Shown piece by piece: positions 1-6,240 of a stretch of 9,039 nt of DNA. The notes under the pieces were generated by a model, which had not been told where the DNA came from, made no database searches, and was given only the letters and a program-made list of their open reading frames with translations. A program made the translations under genes and the position numbers. Position 1 is the stretch's first letter. Every line of letters begins with the position of its first letter. The stretch comes from Acidobacteriaceae bacterium (GTDB taxonomy: Bacteria; Acidobacteriota; Terriglobia; Bryobacterales; Bryobacteraceae): the NCBI GenBank assembly GCA_019244945.1, contig JAFASD010000283.1, forward strand, positions 1-9,039, in the 5' to 3' direction.

Positions 1-234
1 AATGCTGAGGCGCCGGCTACCTAATCCGACTTGATAAGATTCCGCCCGGCGCCGATGTTCAAAGGATCGCCAGGGAGCTGCTGGCGCCACACCCGCGCCA
101 TTTCGAACGGGAGACAACCCCACAAAACCCCAATCGTTCGGACCGCGGTGGCTGACTCTGTGGGTGGCCTTCCAGAGCAGATCGGGATCCACGCCGCATC
201 CGGTCGGATTCACCAAGCCAAAGATTCCACACAT
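1..234 (-). CDS. asnB: Asparagine synthase (glutamine-hydrolysing)-like amidotransferase, N-terminal part, cut by left window edge
   Basis: This is the start of a class II glutamine amidotransferase joined to an asparagine synthase domain. The family hydrolyses glutamine at an N-terminal Cys and passes the ammonia to an adenylated carboxylate. Reading from the ATG at 234 towards position 1 gives 78 uninterrupted codons. They begin Met-Cys-Gly-Ile-Phe-Gly, so Cys2 is the expected Ntn nucleophile after Met removal. HRGPND follows at residues 29-34 (the family usually has HRGPDD or HRGPDG), and GLGSRRLSI at residues 70-78, which matches the conserved glutaminase block before IDLS. Some 35 residues of variable sequence lie between the two motifs, as in many EPS-cluster homologues. 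The synthase domain lies outside the window. No Shine-Dalgarno sequence precedes the ATG. It follows the deacetylase gene by 62 bp. In surface-polysaccharide loci such paralogues can amidate uronic acids (WbpS in Pseudomonas is an example) rather than make asparagine; that role here is inference. The family is near certain, the substrate unknown. Confidence 0.92.
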   Translation of the reverse strand, partial: MCGIFGLVNPTGCGVDPDLLWKATHRVSHRGPNDWGFVGLSPVRNGAGVAPAAPWRSFEHRRRAESYQVGLGSRRLSI

Positions 235-246
235 AACTAGTTAGTT
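234..246. repeat. Palindrome plus one arm of a 10-bp inverted repeat flanking the deacetylase gene
   Basis: TAACTAGTTA (234-243) is a perfect 10-bp palindrome touching the asnB start codon. It overlaps CTAGTTAGTT (237-246), whose reverse complement AACTAACTAG occurs at 1193-1202 upstream of the deacetylase. The two copies therefore lie in opposite orientation around that gene. A 10-bp match somewhere in 9 kb is expected by chance, so only the placement makes it notable. It could be an operator, or nothing. Confidence 0.3.
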
Positions 247-296
247 AAGGAAGCAAGAATTGCAAAATGAGTTAGCAGTGAAGCGGAAATAACAGA

Positions 297-1169
297 TCAG
301 GGTATGAACACGCCGTATAACTTCACGTAGGCATCCGGTCCCAAGATGTATTTGGGAACCGAGAGAAAGGCCTCCTTTGCCCGCCTGGCCAAAAGACCCT
401 TGCCTTGGAAGAGAAGGTCAAAGTCGGAAACATCCATTCCTCTCCTGACCACCATTCGCGATAGGCAGTATGGATCGGTGACGCCTATTTTGTTGAAGCC
501 TGGTTGGCTCGTCGTGACGGAAAGGTAACCCGATTCCTTCGCAAGGTTAGCAGCCCGACGGCTCCAGAAACCTCCCGGGCAGGAGAAGTGATCGACGCGA
601 GCACCGAGAATCTGCTCCAGTACCTTTTTCGAATGAACCATCTCGTATTCAAGTTCGCTATCGCGGAGCCGCGGAATGAAACGGTGACTCATCGTATGGC
701 AGCCGATCTCAAAACCGCGAGCGTGGAGTTCGCGCACCTGGTTATGAGAGAGATAGCCTTCCCTGCCGAGCCACCCAACCACCACATAGAAAGTCGCATT
801 GAAACCGTGCTCCTCGAACGCAGGCGCCGCTGCTAAGAGATCCGAATTGGCACCGTCATCGAAGGTGATCGCGATACTCGAAGCAGAGTCATAATCGCCC
901 GAAAGCGCTTCACCGACACTGATTCCGCGCACGCCGCGATCTTTCAGATGCTGGAGATGAGTTCGAAGCTCCGCTTGCGGCACTGCGTAAGCAGTGTGGC
1001 CGCTGAAATCGCGGCAAAGCGGGCGCCCGGGCATATCGATCTCGTGATACATCAAGAAAGGCATGCCTCGATCCGAGACCCGATTTTTCTCTAATTGGCC
1101 CGCCAGATGTCTTTTCAGTTCACCCGTCTGTGTCTCACTGCTGTTCATCTCTGTTTTAGTCCCAATCAT
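297..1169 (-). CDS. Polysaccharide deacetylase, NodB-fold (carbohydrate esterase 4 type), cytoplasmic
   Basis: A 290-residue metal-dependent deacetylase, expected to remove N- or O-acetyl groups from a sugar. After a polar N-terminal stretch of about 36 residues comes LMYHEI (39-44), the usual entry strand of this subfamily. Motif 1 is TFDDG (102-106), giving a catalytic Asp104 and metal-binding Asp105. Motif 2 is HTMSH (158-162), giving metal ligands His158 and His162. Motif 3 appears as CPGGFW (197-202), lacking the Arg often found there. The Leu-x-His of classical motif 5 is not seen. There is no signal peptide or membrane segment, so it probably acts in the cytoplasm on a lipid-linked or nucleotide-linked sugar. 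The ATG at 1169 has no clear ribosome binding site; Met8 (ATG at 1148) is an alternative start with an equally weak one. It lies 71 bp after the methyltransferase gene and 62 bp before asnB. The family is secure, the substrate is not known. Confidence 0.9.
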   Translation of the reverse strand: MIGTKTEMNSSETQTGELKRHLAGQLEKNRVSDRGMPFLMYHEIDMPGRPLCRDFSGHTAYAVPQAELRTHLQHLKDRGVRGISVGEALSGDYDSASSIAITFDDGANSDLLAAAPAFEEHGFNATFYVVVGWLGREGYLSHNQVRELHARGFEIGCHTMSHRFIPRLRDSELEYEMVHSKKVLEQILGARVDHFSCPGGFWSRRAANLAKESGYLSVTTSQPGFNKIGVTDPYCLSRMVVRRGMDVSDFDLLFQGKGLLARRAKEAFLSVPKYILGPDAYVKLYGVFIP

Positions 1170-1192
1170 GAAGTCGATGATTTACCACAATC

Positions 1193-1202
1193 AACTAACT
1201 AG
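1193..1202. repeat. Second arm of the 10-bp inverted repeat flanking the deacetylase gene
   Basis: AACTAACTAG lies 23 bp upstream of the deacetylase start codon and is the reverse complement of CTAGTTAGTT at 237-246. The match stops after 10 bp on both sides. Significance is doubtful because the length is near what chance gives in this window. Confidence 0.3.
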
Positions 1203-1215
1203 CTGCCCGGTTTCA

Positions 1216-1251
1216 CTCTGCGATCTATGTTGATCGCCTCTCATCGCAGAG
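1216..1251 (-). other. Intercistronic stem-loop with two mutually exclusive pairings
   Basis: In the minus-strand transcript CTCTGCGAT (1251-1243) pairs perfectly with ATCGCAGAG (1224-1216), a 9-bp stem around an 18-nt loop. The second arm can instead pair locally: GCGATC (1237-1232) with GATCGC (1225-1220), 6 bp around a 6-nt loop. The first arm carries the end of the upstream methyltransferase gene, including its TGA at 1243-1241, so ribosomes finishing that gene would mask it. No U-run follows, so it is not a rho-independent terminator. An mRNA-processing or stability element is possible. Confidence 0.45.
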
Positions 1252-2056
1252 AAAGGCACGCTAAGCTCGTGCCCTCAATGTGACGAAGCCCGCCGAAATC
1301 GCCGCCCTTTGAGTAGAACTCATTGAGTGCTCTTGTTACTCCGGGCCAGCAGACACCATAATCGTGCCACAGAATGAGTCCCTTCCCGTTGCGTAACAGG
1401 CGCAGTGCAATCCCGGTATCGTTCACGGCATATTCGTAAGAGTGCGAACCGTCTACAAACACCAGATCGACTGACCCGTAAAATGGCGTGAAGTCGAACG
1501 AAGCCGAATCTCCGTACAGCTGAGTAATTTTCTTCCGGCAATCTGCGTTGAGAAAACGCAGTCTTGTTCCATTCACTCCATTTGTGGCACTACTGGGCAT
1601 GAAGGGAATATCCGAGGCCTCCACCGGCAGAGCTGTTTCTGTCTTATTCTCCTTAGGAAGATCCAAAGTATAAACTTCGCAATCATCCCCTGAATTGGCC
1701 GCCAGGTTCGTAGTTGTTCTTCCGTCGAAGGTGCCGATTTCCAGCATCGTTTTCGGCTTGAACTGCAACGCCAGATTGTCGATGATGAGTAACTCGAGTA
1801 AGGAGATGTTTCCGTCTGCGGCTAATGGCTCGCGCACCTGAACTGCAATGTTCGGATCGAGTATCTCGGACACCGCAATCTTTGGAACGAGCGGAGGGAC
1901 GCTTTCCTGGAAATATCCGAAGTGGTCGCAAATCGTGCTAATTAGCGATCGACCTTTGGACGAAAAGCTGCCTACCGTGAACGCGTAGGCGGAGTATGCG
2001 GACGCGTGAAGATAGCGGTCAACGAAGGAAGCCAATCTATTCTGTGATGTCTGCAT
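1241..2056 (-). CDS. Class I SAM-dependent methyltransferase, Methyltransf_24 / CmcI-TylF-like
   Basis: A 271-residue protein with a complete Rossmann-fold methyltransferase domain over roughly the C-terminal two thirds. The SAM-binding motif I is LEIGTFDGRT (105-114), followed by the strand VYTLDL (128-133) with its acidic residue. VDLVFVDGSHSYE (196-208) and LILWHDY (227-233) carry the Asp/His residues that in this family bind a divalent metal or shape the active site. The first 90 residues are a family-variable cap with no signal peptide. Relatives O-methylate sugars in antibiotics (TylF type) or act on other small molecules, so a sugar O-methyltransferase of the polysaccharide is the natural inference. 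The ATG at 2056 follows a purine-rich GAAGAGAGAG tract that may serve as ribosome binding site, and the gene starts 13 bp after the preceding methyltransferase gene, implying co-transcription. Fold and SAM use are confident; the acceptor is unknown. Confidence 0.87.
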   Translation of the reverse strand: MQTSQNRLASFVDRYLHASAYSAYAFTVGSFSSKGRSLISTICDHFGYFQESVPPLVPKIAVSEILDPNIAVQVREPLAADGNISLLELLIIDNLALQFKPKTMLEIGTFDGRTTTNLAANSGDDCEVYTLDLPKENKTETALPVEASDIPFMPSSATNGVNGTRLRFLNADCRKKITQLYGDSASFDFTPFYGSVDLVFVDGSHSYEYAVNDTGIALRLLRNGKGLILWHDYGVCWPGVTRALNEFYSKGGDFGGLRHIEGTSLACLSLR

Positions 2057-2069
2057 ACTCTCTCTTCAC

Positions 2070-2939
2070 TCACTGTTCCTTAACGGAATCGATATGCATC
2101 ACCACGCCGAAGCCGCTTTTGCATTTATCCAGCGCGCGAATCAACCACCGCGGATATAGTTTCTGCGCTGTTTTCACAATGAAATTGTTCTGATACTTCG
2201 GACCCAACTTAATGTTCAGCAGATCGCCATCATGGAGGTAGAGCTTCACGCGACAATCTTTCCAGCCGGCCTGCCGCATAAGCTGCCGAGCCTCAGGAAC
2301 GGAATACACCTTAGTGCCTGGGCTTTCCAAGTGATTGAACACCACCTGTTTGAGAGACTTCCAGGGGCGGAGTTTGAAAAGGGCGTGATAAACCCAAAGG
2401 TTGATAGCTACCCAGGAGGGTGAATGATAAATCATGCATTTGAAGTGCCCCCCTTTTCGCAAGACTCGCCGGGCTTCCTGAAAAGCCTTCGGCGTATCCG
2501 GCGTGTGATGCAGCACGCCGTAGGAATAAACCACATCGAAGCTTTCGTCTTCGAACGGAAGTTGCTCCGCATCCGCGGTAAGCAGACGATATGAAGTCTC
2601 CGGGTGACCGTCAAGTTCTAAGTACTCTCGCGTTAGTTCGATAGCCTGCGTTGTGAAGTCCACGCCCGTGGCAATCGCGCCGTTGCGCACCCAGTTACAA
2701 AAATCAACGCCCGCACCCACTCCAATCTCCAGAACCTTCAGTCCCCGGGCGGTGTCAAATCGCGCAAATCCCCAGATATTGGGCAGCGAGATATATCTAC
2801 CCTCTTCTAACTCTTTGAAGTAAAGCAGCCGGTCTGGGTTAGAGGCATAGCGCGTATCGCAAGGCTCTTCGTCCCAGTAAGCCGCAACTTTCGATTTCAG
2901 ATCCAATTTTTTTGAAGACTGTTCTTCCTTTACAATCAC
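2070..2939 (-). CDS. Class I SAM-dependent methyltransferase, Methyltransf_11 type
   Basis: A soluble methyltransferase of 289 residues from the preferred GTG start at 2939. Motif I is VLEIGVGAG (69-77), and the adenosine-ribose-binding acidic residue is Asp94 in GVDF. ADAEQLPF (122-129) is motif II, followed by FDVVYSYGVLHHTPD (134-148), the motif typical of UbiE/Methyltransf_11 proteins, and VLRKGG (159-164). About 120 residues follow that probably form the acceptor-binding part; SVPEARQLMRQAGW (213-226) resembles the usual post-core helix. Start choice: a GTG at 2951 is also in frame, but there the AAGGAG ribosome binding site (2956-2951) runs into the start codon. The GTG at 2939 sits 11 nt after that site and forms a GTGA overlap with the stop codon of the FemAB-like gene, the usual arrangement for translational coupling. 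An A7 run encodes Lys-Lys near the N-terminus; the frame is intact. It is likely a sugar methyltransferase, by context only. Confidence 0.88.
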   Translation of the reverse strand: MIVKEEQSSKKLDLKSKVAAYWDEEPCDTRYASNPDRLLYFKELEEGRYISLPNIWGFARFDTARGLKVLEIGVGAGVDFCNWVRNGAIATGVDFTTQAIELTREYLELDGHPETSYRLLTADAEQLPFEDESFDVVYSYGVLHHTPDTPKAFQEARRVLRKGGHFKCMIYHSPSWVAINLWVYHALFKLRPWKSLKQVVFNHLESPGTKVYSVPEARQLMRQAGWKDCRVKLYLHDGDLLNIKLGPKYQNNFIVKTAQKLYPRWLIRALDKCKSGFGVVMHIDSVKEQ

Positions 2940-4000
2940 TTGTTCAGACACTCCTTCGAACTTATGTTTCGGCGCATGGCGTGAGCTGTTATGCCGCCCC
3001 GCGCAACTGCTCCGTATTTCCCAAGCAGATTTTGCTTCAACTCAAAAGCGCCCGCTGCCGTTTGCCGCAGTTTTTCCACGAATGCGAATCGGGATTTGCG
3101 AAACCAGGGGAGAGGAATGGATTGGCCTCCCAGCTTCTCCTTGAATGGAGTTCTAGGTCCCCAATTAAGGCTATCCATCCCCTGTTCCTTCCAATGACGA
3201 ATTGCATACCAGTGAATCGCTTCATTAGGAATCAGGTGCTGCTTCGAACGGAAACTCGCGTTCCCCCAAAATTCAGCAACTTTATTCATGGCAGCGTAAA
3301 TGCCTGTCCCGATACATTGCCCCTCGGGATCGCGCGCTCGCAGCAGCAGTAAGCGGCCGGTCGGCAAGAGATGTTGAATGAGCTTTCTTGTGCGCTCGCG
3401 ATCAAAGCTTGGAACTAGTCCTTGTTTGGCGAATACGTCCGTAAGTTGATCGAAGTAGTCATCGGCGAAATGTTCGTCGCGAGTCTTCTCGATTTGGACG
3501 CCATTCTTTTCAGCCTTTCGTATTTTTCGCCGGCATTCGGAGGTGAGGCTACTGAAAACCTCCTCTTCAGACCCTCCCAGGTCCGTCTGCAGGCAATCGT
3601 AGGTAATACACGAAAAACCAACTCTCAGCCCGTCTGCCGGCCTGCTATAACGGTCCGCCACCTCCAGGTGCAGGCATTTCAAATCCTGAAAGGCGAACCG
3701 TTCCAGCGCTTCGAGAGCTCGCCACCGCTCTACTCCGGGCAAGAGATTGAAACCCATCGAAGGGGTCGTCCACCCGGGAAACGGACTGCCCAAAAGCCGA
3801 ACGCCGAACCTTCGAAACATGAGTCCGTTGAAATAGCCGACGGTGCTCGATCCATCGCACAATTCCGCAACGACGGGTGTGGCCTGTTGAGTCTCGGCCA
3901 AGAACTCCAGCCATTCGCGCGATTGAAATACTAGGCGGTCTTCGAAACCGTCCAGTTTCTCCCAATCCACTTGGGATTTGTTTATTTGTTGAAATTTCAT
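2936..4000 (-). CDS. FemAB/GNAT-like acyl- or aminoacyl-transferase (BioF2-like acetyltransferase domain)
   Basis: A 354-residue soluble protein with the tandem GNAT layout of the FemAB superfamily. Members transfer an amino acid from aminoacyl-tRNA, or an acyl group from CoA, to an amine. The N-terminal half holds an open, incomplete GNAT fold with GSPFPGWTT (71-79). Next comes SSLTSECRRKIRKAEKNGV (150-168), the basic helix that recurs in this family after the first domain. The second domain contains IGTGIYAAMNKVAEFWGNAS (230-249), an amphipathic helix region NEAIHWYAIRHWKEQG (259-274) and the terminal signature NWGPRTPFKEKLGG (279-292), close to the family's FKexxGG ending. A FemAB-like protein is a standard member of exosortase/PEP-CTERM EPS loci, but no exosortase is visible here. 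The ATG at 4000 has no obvious ribosome binding site; it follows the preceding gene by 37 bp and overlaps the next by 4 bp. Family confident; donor and acceptor cannot be read from sequence. Confidence 0.82.
   Translation of the reverse strand: MKFQQINKSQVDWEKLDGFEDRLVFQSREWLEFLAETQQATPVVAELCDGSSTVGYFNGLMFRRFGVRLLGSPFPGWTTPSMGFNLLPGVERWRALEALERFAFQDLKCLHLEVADRYSRPADGLRVGFSCITYDCLQTDLGGSEEEVFSSLTSECRRKIRKAEKNGVQIEKTRDEHFADDYFDQLTDVFAKQGLVPSFDRERTRKLIQHLLPTGRLLLLRARDPEGQCIGTGIYAAMNKVAEFWGNASFRSKQHLIPNEAIHWYAIRHWKEQGMDSLNWGPRTPFKEKLGGQSIPLPWFRKSRFAFVEKLRQTAAGAFELKQNLLGKYGAVARGGITAHAMRRNISSKECLNK
2951..2956 (-). promoter_or_regulatory. Strong ribosome binding site AAGGAG inside the 3' end of the FemAB-like gene
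   Basis: The minus strand reads AAGGAG from 2956 to 2951, within the last codons of the upstream gene. It is the clearest Shine-Dalgarno sequence in the window. It lies 11 nt before the GTG at 2939 and zero to one nt from the competing GTG at 2951, which is why the shorter form of the methyltransferase is preferred. Confidence 0.65.
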
Positions 4001-4037
4001 TTCAGAAAGTGCCGGTCGCCGATTTTCCTAACCCGCA

Positions 4038-4751
4038 CTAGCTCCACGAAGGAGCGCGATCTGAGCCAGCGTCCTTATTTCTGTAAATCGTGTATAAGTC
4101 GGTTACACGAACAACTTCCATCATTTCGGAATCTGCGATAAGATCGTGGCACACTGGATTGTAATAGACCAGATAGATTCTTCTTGGATTCTGCCGCAAC
4201 GACTCACTCAAGTTCAGCAGTAGCTTCGAAATGAGCGGGGCCTTGAATGGATTGAAGAGGAAAATGAGAGTATTTTCCGCAGGGAGTTCATAAGCTACGG
4301 CATCATCGCAATGAGATTCTATGGCGCGGCACTCTTGCGTCGCGCTCCGGTAAGCTCGGATGTTCGTTTCCGCTATGCAGTGCAATTCGGGCGAAACCTC
4401 TACTCCAATGATTCGCTTAAACGGGAACTCTGACGCGATTAGAAGAGTCCTTCCCTTGCCGGAACCGAGGTCCAGAAAGATGAAGTCCTCGTATGCAATT
4501 CGAAGATCCCCTAAAATCTTTCTGAGCGTCCGTATTTTAGTGGGCTGGTATCCGAGATTGTCCCCCGGCTGATTCGTCACCGTGAGAACATGTTGCCGAT
4601 CGCTCATGGTTTCGAGGGTTTGAATTCCGAACTTTCTATCGAAGCGAATCTCTTCGACTTCCGCCGCGCAACTCTTCAGGGTTCCGAGGAATCCTTTCCG
4701 GCGAATGGAATCCACAAGTTTGGCAGTCACCAACTTGGCTGAAGGCAGCAT
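4038..4751 (-). CDS. Class I SAM-dependent methyltransferase with GSGKGR loop (DOT1-like core)
   Basis: A 237-residue protein from the ATG at 4751. An N-terminal helical part contains FDRKFGIQT (37-45), which recurs in this bacterial family as FD-R-x-G-V-x-T. The core has FIFLDLGSGKGRTLLIAS (90-107), the SAM-binding strand and loop, then IIGVEVSPEL (114-123) with the ribose-binding Glu118. FLFNPF (164-169) sits where motif IV is expected, with an Asn-Pro that could position an acceptor N or O. The architecture is reminiscent of DOT1-type cores, although these bacterial proteins occur in polysaccharide and other clusters. The frame stays open to an ATG at 5039, but that form would overlap the Wzy-like gene by 259 bp and its extra 96 residues look like antisense-frame noise. 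The start at 4751 leaves a 29-bp gap and only a weak ribosome binding site. Its substrate is unknown; sugar methylation is inferred from context. Confidence 0.85.
   Translation of the reverse strand: MLPSAKLVTAKLVDSIRRKGFLGTLKSCAAEVEEIRFDRKFGIQTLETMSDRQHVLTVTNQPGDNLGYQPTKIRTLRKILGDLRIAYEDFIFLDLGSGKGRTLLIASEFPFKRIIGVEVSPELHCIAETNIRAYRSATQECRAIESHCDDAVAYELPAENTLIFLFNPFKAPLISKLLLNLSESLRQNPRRIYLVYYNPVCHDLIADSEMMEVVRVTDLYTIYRNKDAGSDRAPSWS
4041..4055 (-). other. Small hairpin at the end of the GSGKGR methyltransferase gene
   Basis: In the minus-strand RNA GCTCC pairs with GGAGC across a TTCGT loop, directly before and touching the TAG stop (4040-4038). The stem is only 5 bp and no U-run follows, so termination is unlikely. 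It may be incidental coding sequence. Confidence 0.25.
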
Positions 4752-4780
4752 ATCTACCGGTTCTCGGGTTTGCAACGCTG

Positions 4781-6193
4781 TTACCGGATTTGGTGCGTTC
4801 TGTGCGCCATTGGAATTGCTGCGCGGGAGACGGATGCCTCGGCGCGCCAGTCTCGACGAGCACGATACTGCGCGAGAGCGCTTGCCGAGCGAAATCTGCG
4901 CGTGAACATCCCAACAACGATAAGATGAGCCACGCCGGTAATTCCAAACGTAAAGATGAAGGTATACATCAGTGTAGTAATGCCCGCCTCGGGCGAGAGT
5001 CCCCCGAATAAAGCAAAGCAGACATACGCGATATGCCACTGAAGCGAGCTCTGTGTCCCTGCGGCGTATTTACGAAGCACGCCCAGTAGAAAGCCCACGA
5101 TGATCAGGTAGGCAGTTAGGGTGTAGAATCCGTTGTCAGCAAAGACAGAGCCAACGAGCTCGATCGATGGAGTCTCCTCTTTGTATGTGTGCTTATCGGC
5201 ATGAATCATGAACCCCAAGCCTTTGGTCGGCTGGTCTCTCTTTTCTGTATTAATGTCTCGGGGAACCCAAGCTTCTGTTAGCGCGAACATGCCCTCGCGA
5301 TAACCTCTGAAAAGGTATTGATATTTGGGAAGAAGATTGACGAACTCACAGTAGCCCCGGTAAAGCCCCTGGTCGCCCCATCTCGCTTCGATCGGGCCGA
5401 CAATGCTTCCGCTTAGATTCTTCCAAGTAAAAGCCGTCTCTTTAATGAGACTGAATTTGACGCCGATCCCTAATACACTCAGAGCTGCGAGAGCCAGAAC
5501 GACGCGAGGTTTCGCAATGGACCGAAATCGGCTTGGATTGTAGGTATAGAGCGTGATCGCTGCAAATAGAACGGCGATCTCTGCTCCTCCTTTATTGGCT
5601 TTCAGAAAGAACTCTGCCAGCACCATGGCAAACAGGACGAACGACAATCGCAGCCAGGTCTTCCCCCAGCCTGCCATTATCAGCGCCAACCCAAACACGG
5701 CCACATCAGCGCCTCTGTACCAGAACCCTCCGGACTTACCCGGATCTCCGCCTCTGAAATTGTCCAGCGTCGAGAAATAACTGACTGCGTTGTATGCCCC
5801 CGTCAAATAAATCGCAATCGCAGACATAATAAGCCCAACTACGAGCAAGGCCATGCCCGTATAAGCTACAAAGTCCAACTCATCTGCAGAACATTGACGG
5901 GTGATTGGCTGGGGCTTAGAGTTCCCGAGATAGAGGCCAGCCATAAGGACAAGCAGGGCAACGATGTGAACGACGGTCGGATACGCGCGGAAGTTGAACT
6001 CGGCAGCACCGAGCACGAGAGTCTCCGGCTGAACAAAGTAATCGAACAAGAGTTTCAGGTTGTCAGTGAGAACTGCTGCGCCGATGTAGGCCGCGCAGTA
6101 CCCTTCCACCGAAGCCAAACCCTGTCTTCTGATAATCCAAAAGATCAGGGCCAGATTACAAAATGAAAGGACGATGAATTGAAAAATATCCAT
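4781..6193 (-). CDS. Wzy-like O-antigen / oligosaccharide repeat-unit polymerase, multi-pass inner membrane protein
   Basis: A 470-residue integral membrane protein. Hydrophobic segments are visible at roughly 3-21, 31-50, 72-90, 110-131, 163-176, 182-197, 203-217, 231-249, 356-373, 386-400 and 404-428, about eleven in all. One long hydrophilic loop (about 250-355) carries several conserved-looking residues, among them RWGDQGLYRG (271-280), RGYREG (296-301) and TPSIELVGSVFADNG (341-355). The last of these, followed by a helix rich in Gly and hydrophobics, resembles the P-x-x-x-x-G-x-x-Y-x-x-x-G pattern near the end of many Wzy proteins. Wzy enzymes join lipid-linked repeat units on the outer face of the inner membrane; they share little sequence, so the call rests on topology, length and neighbours (a flippase and a capsule-type enzyme). 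The C-terminal 40 residues are Arg-rich and presumably cytoplasmic. The ATG at 6193 lacks a Shine-Dalgarno sequence; the gap to the preceding gene is 47 bp. An O-antigen ligase is a less likely alternative. Confidence 0.72.
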   Translation of the reverse strand: MDIFQFIVLSFCNLALIFWIIRRQGLASVEGYCAAYIGAAVLTDNLKLLFDYFVQPETLVLGAAEFNFRAYPTVVHIVALLVLMAGLYLGNSKPQPITRQCSADELDFVAYTGMALLVVGLIMSAIAIYLTGAYNAVSYFSTLDNFRGGDPGKSGGFWYRGADVAVFGLALIMAGWGKTWLRLSFVLFAMVLAEFFLKANKGGAEIAVLFAAITLYTYNPSRFRSIAKPRVVLALAALSVLGIGVKFSLIKETAFTWKNLSGSIVGPIEARWGDQGLYRGYCEFVNLLPKYQYLFRGYREGMFALTEAWVPRDINTEKRDQPTKGLGFMIHADKHTYKEETPSIELVGSVFADNGFYTLTAYLIIVGFLLGVLRKYAAGTQSSLQWHIAYVCFALFGGLSPEAGITTLMYTFIFTFGITGVAHLIVVGMFTRRFRSASALAQYRARRDWRAEASVSRAAIPMAHRTHQIR

Positions 6194-6240
6194 GCGGCTT
6201 AGATAATACTAGTGGTGTTCGACAGATACTCCCGAGCTTC

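Noticed and set aside
31..240. Plus-strand ORF of 69 residues at the left end
   Set aside because: It is antisense to the truncated asparagine-synthase-like gene, whose hallmark motifs occur in the minus frame. The plus-strand protein has no recognisable pattern.
235..296. Promoter for the asnB-like gene
   Set aside because: A TTGCAA with a poor TAACTA at about 16 bp can be drawn, but the -10 match is only two of six bases and would leave almost no leader, so no promoter is claimed.
1216..1251. Rho-independent terminator
   Set aside because: The stem is present but the sequence after it on the minus strand starts TGAAACCGGG and has no U-run, so intrinsic termination is not supported.
2907..2913. 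A7 run in the Methyltransf_11 gene (and another at 7093-7099 in the capsule-type gene) as a programmed frameshift site
   Set aside because: Both encode Lys-Lys inside intact frames, with family motifs continuing downstream in the same frame. No alternative frame gives a meaningful product.
3422..3934. 170-residue plus-strand ORF
   Set aside because: It is antisense to the FemAB-like gene, which has family motifs across the same stretch. No ribosome binding site or domain supports it.
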